Assembly (NCBI GenBank): GCA_947588765.1
Contig: CANPZG010000015.1
Coordinates: 1 to 33,112 of the forward strand
DNA length: 33,112 bases
Reading direction: 5' to 3'
Origin: an uncultured Bacilli bacterium
GTDB lineage: Bacteria; Bacillota_I; Bacilli_A; RF39; UBA660
Shown here: in pieces, positions 28,997 through 33,112 of the stretch
How the letters are laid out: each line of letters starts with the position of its first letter
Position numbering within the stretch: position 1 is the first letter of the stretch
Made by a program: the position numbers and the translations under genes
The notes under the pieces: model-generated
What the model saw: the letters and a program-made list of their open reading frames with translations, nothing else
Told to the model about the DNA's origin: nothing
Databases searched by the model: none

Positions 28997-30598
28997 ATGA
29001 GTAGTATAGTTGAAAAATTTGAGAAAAATCCCAACAAATTTGCTTTAGATGCCGTACTTGAAGCTAAAGCAAATAAAGGAAAGATAAATAAGGAATTGTT
29101 ATCCATAGTAGAAAATTATTATTTAAATATTAAAGATTATCAAGATAAAGAAATGCCTATGAGTGTTATTTATGCTATATTTTTACTCGCGGAATTTAAA
29201 GAAAAGAAATTATATCCTCTTTTAATTAAACTATTAAAAGAAGATAATCTAGATCATTGTATTTTAGATGTATTACATCGAATAATTATAAGTATTTTTG
29301 ATGGCAATTTTGATATTTTAAATGCTTTAATTGAAGATAAAAATACAGATGGATATATAAGAGAAAGACTATTACAATGTTATATATATTTTTATGAAAA
29401 TAAAATTGTTGATAAAAATGCTTTAGAATTATATTTACATAAATTAATAAAATTATATAATTATGAAGATGAAGATATATATAATACTATTATGGAAGTA
29501 ATAATTAATACGCATTTATTTTCATTTATAGAAGATGTAAAAGTGATGTGTGATGAAGGCGTTATTGATTATATGATAAGAGGAGGATATGATAGTTTTA
29601 TCGATGATATTTTTAATTATGATGATAATTTAGATAAGTTTTCTCCAATTATGGATACTGTTAAAGAAATGTCATGGTGGTATTGTTTTGATGAAAATCA
29701 AAAAGAATTTGATTATGAAAAAATAGAAGATGATTTAAAGAAAAAAATTTTAAATGATATAAAAGAAATAGATGAAAATCCTTTTTCCAATGTTGGTAGA
29801 AATGATCCATGTCCTTGTGGCTCAGGTAAAAAATATAAGAAATGTTGTATCGATAAAACAAATACTTTTCTTCCTTATCAAAAATATATAGAAGAAAGTT
29901 TAAAAAAATATCCTCAAAGAAAAAATAGAAAAGATATCTTAGATATTTATGATTTTTACAAAGAAGAGTATGTTGAAATAGATAAATTGATATATAAAGC
30001 TTTAAAGCATAAAACTATACCATTATTTATTAAAAGAGATTATAATACCGAAAATAAAATAAATTTAACGTTTTTAGATGAGGCTTTTGAAAAAATAAAA
30101 GAATTAGTTCAACGTGATAATTTTAATAATATTGATGATTATGATAAAGTAGTTAGTATTCATTATAGCTTGTATTTATTTTTTGATCAATATAGCAATT
30201 TATTAGAAACATTAATTAAAGATGATTTAAGTATTCATAAAGATACTTATGTAAGAAAATTGAGGGAATTAATAACATTTTTTTATCAGCATTTTGATTT
30301 AAATAATAGTTATGAAAACGTATTTCTAAACGAAATAAAATCTTTATATTTTTATGAAAAAAGATTTGATGAAGGAATAGAATATTTTAAAAATAGAATT
30401 AATAATTGCTTAGAAGAAAATAAATATGCTGTTTATGACAATTTATTTGATTTAATCTTGTGCAAGAATAATGATTTTAAAGAAATAGATAAGTTAATTA
30501 ATAAAGAAAAAGACTTGGTTTTAAAAAAGAAATTAAAAGATTTAAAAAAAGATTTACTTGAACTTAATGAAGAATATGAAGAATATGATTTTCAATAA
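28997..30598 (+). CDS. SEC-C motif protein with DUF1186-like N-terminal region
   Basis: The protein has 533 residues. The N-terminal 260 residues are helical-repeat-like and match the DUF1186 layout (LLKEDNLDHCILDVLHRI..., GGYDSFIDDIFNYDDN...). The zinc-binding SEC-C motif GRNDPCPCGSGKKYKKCC lies at about 273-290, as in SecA and YchJ tails. The C-terminal 240 residues are also alpha-helical and rich in Asp and Lys, with no recognised family. It is probably a scaffold or protein/nucleic acid-binding factor. Start ATG follows AGGAGTATAAT, and it is co-transcribed with the DUF2130 gene. Confidence 0.82.
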   Translation: MSSIVEKFEKNPNKFALDAVLEAKANKGKINKELLSIVENYYLNIKDYQDKEMPMSVIYAIFLLAEFKEKKLYPLLIKLLKEDNLDHCILDVLHRIIISIFDGNFDILNALIEDKNTDGYIRERLLQCYIYFYENKIVDKNALELYLHKLIKLYNYEDEDIYNTIMEVIINTHLFSFIEDVKVMCDEGVIDYMIRGGYDSFIDDIFNYDDNLDKFSPIMDTVKEMSWWYCFDENQKEFDYEKIEDDLKKKILNDIKEIDENPFSNVGRNDPCPCGSGKKYKKCCIDKTNTFLPYQKYIEESLKKYPQRKNRKDILDIYDFYKEEYVEIDKLIYKALKHKTIPLFIKRDYNTENKINLTFLDEAFEKIKELVQRDNFNNIDDYDKVVSIHYSLYLFFDQYSNLLETLIKDDLSIHKDTYVRKLRELITFFYQHFDLNNSYENVFLNEIKSLYFYEKRFDEGIEYFKNRINNCLEENKYAVYDNLFDLILCKNNDFKEIDKLINKEKDLVLKKKLKDLKKDLLELNEEYEEYDFQ

Positions 30599-30644
30599 AA
30601 AGGGTTTACATAAGGTTTGAAAATATAGATAAGAAAGTTAATGA

Positions 30645-30830
30645 ATGAATATTGATGTGGAAAGATTAAGAAGTGATTTAATAGATTATTTAGGTACGGC
30701 CTTTTATGCTGGATTTGGTCCTGCTGTTGTTGAAATTAGTGAAGTTGAAAATGCTACTTTAGAACAATTAGTAGAAATTGCTCTAAGATTTGGTTTTAAT
30801 ATAGAAGACTATAAAATAAGAAATAGATAA
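30645..30830 (+). CDS. Small uncharacterised acidic protein
   Basis: The protein has 61 residues and no signal peptide or membrane segment: MNIDVERLRSDLIDYLGTAFYAG..., then VEISEVENATLEQLVEIALRFGFNIEDY. It is predicted mostly helical. It has a protein-like composition and codon use. The ribosome binding site is weak (AAGAAAG). It follows the SEC-C gene by 46 bp and precedes a strong terminator, so it may be the last gene of that operon. I recognise no family. Confidence 0.6.
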   Translation: MNIDVERLRSDLIDYLGTAFYAGFGPAVVEISEVENATLEQLVEIALRFGFNIEDYKIRNR

Positions 30831-30844
30831 ATTAATTTATAAAA

Positions 30845-30884
30845 GTCAAGGAAAAGTAAGCGACAAAATGCTTACTTTTTTGAC
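30845..30884 (+). terminator. Terminator after the 30645 gene
   Basis: GTCAA (30845-30849) and AAAAGTAAGC (30852-30861) pair with GCTTACTTTT (30870-30879) and TTGAC (30880-30884), giving a long stem with T-rich 3' arm. Confidence 0.85.
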
Positions 30885-31031
30885 GTATTTAGATATATTT
30901 CGACAATCTTTTTAACAAATTTAAAAAATTTCAATTAAAAAAAAGGAAATCTGGGGGTAAGGGGATATATTATATAAGTGAAGGGACAATTTTACCTATG
31001 AATATAAATGCAACAAAAGGAGGATTCAAGA

Positions 31032-31868
31032 ATGCATACACAAGTAAATAATAAATGGCTATCTTGCAAATATGATAAAGTATTCAAAAGTATCATGTTA
31101 AGTAATGATTATTTATTCCTAGAGGTAATAATAAAAGAAATATTAGGTATTGAAGAAAAGATAATAAGTAATTTATCCACGGAACAAAAAATATCTAATA
31201 AAAAAGAAAGAGTAAAGATAATGGATATGCTATTTAAAACAGCAAATGCTTATATTAATATAGAAGTAAATACAGAAGTAAGAGGTGTTATAACTGAGAG
31301 AAACTTTAAATATGTAACTAATGTGTATAAAGAACAAATTAGAAGTGAAAAAAGTACTGAAAGAAAACGAGTATATCAAATAAATTTAAATTATAATAGC
31401 AAAGGAAATGTAATTAAATATGAGCATTTTATGCAAGATAGCAAAAATAATAAGAAGTACATTAATAATTTACAAATAGTGGAAATAAATATGGACTATT
31501 TAAAGAAACTATGGTATGCTAAAGACGAAAAAGTAAATGAATATATTCATGTATTGATGCTATGTTTAGAAAGAGAAGAATTAGAGCTTTTAAGAAAGAT
31601 GCGAAAAGGAGATGAAATAATAATGGCATATGAAAAAGCAATGAATAAAATGAATGAAGATTTAGTAATAAATTGGGATTATGATGAAGATAATGAAATT
31701 CTAATTGAAGGTCTTAAAAATGATTTTTTAGAAGAAGGTATAGAAAAAGGAATGAAGAAAAAAGAAATAGAAATAGTTAAAAATATGTTAAAAATAAACA
31801 TACCTATAGATAAGATAGCTCAAGTAACTAATTTATCCAAAATGCAAATTCAAAAACTAATTAAATAA
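31032..31868 (+). CDS. Rpn/PD-(D/E)XK nuclease family transposase-like protein
   Basis: The protein has 278 residues. ATG 31032 follows AAAGGAGGATTCAAG; the earlier in-frame start has no such site. The N-terminal DKVFKSIMLSNDYLFLEVIIKEILG, then MDMLFKTANAYINIEVNTEVRG is the PD-(D/E)XK core of the PDDEXK_2/Rpn family (recombination-promoting nuclease, transposase-like), with Asp and Glu retained but Asn where many members have Gln. The C-terminus has the typical EGIEKGMKKKEIEIVKNMLK and an IDKIAQVTNLSKMQIQKL tail. It probably acts in DNA mobility or defence-like plasticity. The gene is followed by a separate copy of its own tail. The upstream leader contains an unusual G-rich block at 30951-30964. 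Confidence 0.85.
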   Translation: MHTQVNNKWLSCKYDKVFKSIMLSNDYLFLEVIIKEILGIEEKIISNLSTEQKISNKKERVKIMDMLFKTANAYINIEVNTEVRGVITERNFKYVTNVYKEQIRSEKSTERKRVYQINLNYNSKGNVIKYEHFMQDSKNNKKYINNLQIVEINMDYLKKLWYAKDEKVNEYIHVLMLCLEREELELLRKMRKGDEIIMAYEKAMNKMNEDLVINWDYDEDNEILIEGLKNDFLEEGIEKGMKKKEIEIVKNMLKINIPIDKIAQVTNLSKMQIQKLIK

Positions 31869-31899
31869 TTTTATTGTATTTTTGAAAGGGAATAATCTA

Positions 31900-32139
31900 A
31901 TGAAAAAAAGAGAAGAAAAAGATATAGTAATAAATTGGGACTATGATGAAGATAATGAAATATTAATTGAAGGCCTTAAATATGAATATTATAAAGAAGG
32001 CATGAAAATAGGAATAAAAAAAGGTAAGAAAAAGGTATCGACAGAAGCGGCTAAGAAATTGCTAAAGTATAATTTGTCTATAGATACAATTGCTGAAGTA
32101 ACTAATTTATCTAAAGCCCAAATTCAAAAATTAATTTAA
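31900..32139 (+). CDS. Stand-alone copy of the Rpn-family C-terminal tail
   Basis: The protein has 79 residues. After a new MKKREEK start it is homologous to residues about 210-278 of the upstream Rpn protein: DIVINWDYDEDNEILIEGLKYEYYKEGMKIGIKKGKKK then a tail SIDTIAEVTNLSKAQIQKLI. DNA of 31921-31980 matches 31659-31718 at 55 of 60 positions. No nuclease core remains. The start ATG 31900 has AAAGGG upstream, and the frame is intact, so it may be expressed as a competing or antagonist fragment, or it is a deletion remnant of a second Rpn copy. Confidence 0.65.
   Translation: MKKREEKDIVINWDYDEDNEILIEGLKYEYYKEGMKIGIKKGKKKVSTEAAKKLLKYNLSIDTIAEVTNLSKAQIQKLI
31921..31980 (+). repeat. Second copy of the direct repeat shared by the Rpn genes
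   Basis: This 60-base block is 55/60 identical to 31659-31718 in the upstream Rpn gene, both in the same orientation and frame. It supports a partial duplication or deletion between two tandem copies. Confidence 0.9.
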
Positions 32140-32161
32140 TAAAATTTAAGATAATTTTTAC

Positions 32162-32190
32162 TTGACAATCATATAATAAATTGTTATATT
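32162..32190 (+). promoter_or_regulatory. rpsL-rpsG promoter
   Basis: TTGACA (32162-32167), a 17-bp spacer and TATATT (32185-32190), about 100 bp before rpsL. The distance implies a leader. Confidence 0.85.
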
Positions 32191-32195
32191 ATTTA

Positions 32196-32281
32196 TGCGT
32201 TTGAAAAATTGGTTCTATTTAGGTAGAACCTTTAAAAAGTAATAACTAGATACGCCTGGTTATGTGTTAATGGGAAGGAGA
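32196..32281 (+). promoter_or_regulatory. Structured leader of rpsL-rpsG
   Basis: GGTTCTA (32211-32217) pairs with TAGAACC (32224-32230), and the flanking GCGT (32196-32199) can close with ACGC (32253-32256). A conserved-looking AATGGGAAGGAG ends the leader. Autoregulation by S7 or S12 is known in other bacteria; whether it applies here is inferred. Confidence 0.4.
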
Positions 32282-32291
32282 GAAATAAAAA

Positions 32292-32705
32292 ATGCCTACA
32301 ATTAATCAACTTGTAAAAAAGAATCGTTCAAAAAAGACTAGAAAGAGTAAAAGCCCAGTATTAAATGTTGGATTTAATACTTTGGAAAGAAAAACAACTG
32401 ATGCTAAAAGTCCTCAAAAAAGAGGAGTTTGTACAAAAGTTGGTACTCGTACGCCAAAGAAACCAAACTCTGCATTAAGAAAATATGCTCGGGTAAGACT
32501 TTCTAATGGAAAAGAAATCGATGCTTATATTCCTGGTGAAGGACACAACTTACAAGAACACAGTGTTGTTTTAGTAAGAGGTGGTAGAGTTAAAGACCTT
32601 ATCGGTGTTCGTTATCACATTATAAGAGGAACACTTGATACTCATGGTGTTGAAGACCGTAAACAAGGTCGTAGTAAATATGGCGCTAAAAAGCCTAAAA
32701 AATAA
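32292..32705 (+). CDS. rpsL: 30S ribosomal protein S12
   Basis: The product is 137 residues. The highly conserved core is complete: [22 protein letters not shown], then [76 protein letters not shown]. The streptomycin-related lysines in [11 protein letters not shown] and GRVKDL are wild type, so ribosomal streptomycin resistance at these sites is not indicated. It is a decoding-centre protein. Ribosome binding site GGAAGGAG. rpsG starts 21 bp later in the same operon. Confidence 0.98.
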   Translation: MPTINQLVKKNRSKKTRKSKSPVLNVGFNTLERKTTDAKSPQKRGVCTKVGTRTPKKPNSALRKYARVRLSNGKEIDAYIPGEGHNLQEHSVVLVRGGRVKDLIGVRYHIIRGTLDTHGVEDRKQGRSKYGAKKPKK

Positions 32706-32726
32706 TAGAAGAAGGAGGAAAATATA

Positions 32727-33112
32727 ATGCGTAAAAGAAGAGCAGTAAAAAGAAATGTGCTTCCAGATCCTATATATAATTCCAAAGTTGTAACTAAATT
32801 GATTAATCAAATTATGACTGATGGTAAAAAAGGAACTGCCCAAAAAATATTATATGAAGCATTTGAAATAGTTGAAAAAGAATCTGGTCGTCCGGCTATT
32901 GATGTATTTAATGATGCTATGGAAAATATTAGACCAGCTTTAGAAGTTAAATCACGTAGGGTGGGGGGTTCTAACTATCAAGTACCTATTGAAGTAAACG
33001 ATGAAAGAGCTCAAACTTTAGCTTTACGTTGGTTAGTTAATTATGCAAGATTAAGAAATGGAAAGGGAATGGCCATCAATTTAGCAAATGAAATTATGGA
33101 TGCTGCTAATGG
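32727..33112 (+). CDS. rpsG: 30S ribosomal protein S7 (3' end outside window)
   Basis: The visible 128 codons run open to the window edge. The sequence is a standard S7: [39 protein letters not shown], then [60 protein letters not shown]. It nucleates assembly of the 30S head. The ATG follows GAAGGAGG (32711-32718). The gene is only partly in the window. Confidence 0.97.
   Translation, partial: MRKRRAVKRNVLPDPIYNSKVVTKLINQIMTDGKKGTAQKILYEAFEIVEKESGRPAIDVFNDAMENIRPALEVKSRRVGGSNYQVPIEVNDERAQTLALRWLVNYARLRNGKGMAINLANEIMDAAN

Noticed and set aside
30998-31051. 17-codon ORF overlapping the Rpn start
   Set aside because: A weak GAAGGG site is present, but the ORF contains the Rpn ribosome binding site and has no visible function; a leader peptide cannot be supported.

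Overview
The window is very AT-rich Gram-positive-type DNA. It has strong AAGGAG or AGGTGA ribosome binding sites, promoters close to TTGACA/TATAAT, and rho-independent terminators at most gene ends. TGG encodes Trp, and copA ends in TGA exactly where copZ begins, so the standard code (table 11) is used and not the Mollicutes TGA=Trp code. Peptidoglycan-lineage functions (UppP, lipoproteins, SxxK serine hydrolase), pyruvate:ferredoxin oxidoreductase and TasA/SipW-like surface proteins suggest an uncultured, anaerobic, probably gut-dwelling low-GC Bacilli or Mycoplasmatota-like lineage (for example RF39/CAG-type). That placement is inference.

Layout. 1-2.7 kb: a coiled-coil gene tail, a membrane-anchored XRE regulator with a cyclophilin-like-fold protein, and an AAA/DUF4143 ATPase bracketed by two near-identical hairpins. 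2.8-6.1 kb: nifJ (PFOR). 6.1-9.0 kb: a small XRE regulator, an unknown protein, and an OmpR-type response regulator/histidine kinase pair. 9.1-10 kb: uppP. 10-13.7 kb: a tandem-HTH XRE regulator divergent from a LamG surface protein, then a zinc phospholipase C-like protein and an Ig-repeat/serine hydrolase. 13.7-17.1 kb: a copper operon read leftward (csoR-copA-copZ-cyclophilin lipoprotein), with the CsoR-type operator inside the promoter spacer. 17.1-17.4 kb: non-coding DNA with a perfect 19-bp inverted repeat. 17.4-19.3 kb: XRE regulator divergent from a TasA-like/C-terminal-domain surface protein. 19.3-21.7 kb: recG flanked on each side by a candidate small RNA gene. 21.7-22.7 kb: an Ig-domain membrane protein. 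22.8-25.3 kb: rplK-rplA, then rplJ-rplL with its own promoter and an L10 leader. 25.4-27.8 kb: a second tandem-HTH XRE/TasA-like surface protein module and a 41-aa prepilin-like peptide. 27.8-32.1 kb: DUF2130, SEC-C/DUF1186-like, a small unknown protein, an Rpn/PDDEXK protein and a stand-alone copy of its tail. 32.2 kb to the end: rpsL and the start of rpsG.

The main themes are these. (1) An XRE-type repressor, always on the minus strand, faces a membrane-anchored surface protein on the plus strand three times, with repeated or symmetric promoter DNA between them. (2) Two candidate small RNAs with unpaired ACCCC(C)TTT motifs flank recG. (3) The usual rplKAJL-rpoBC-rpsLG order is broken: about 7 kb of accessory genes lie where rpoB and rpoC would be expected.
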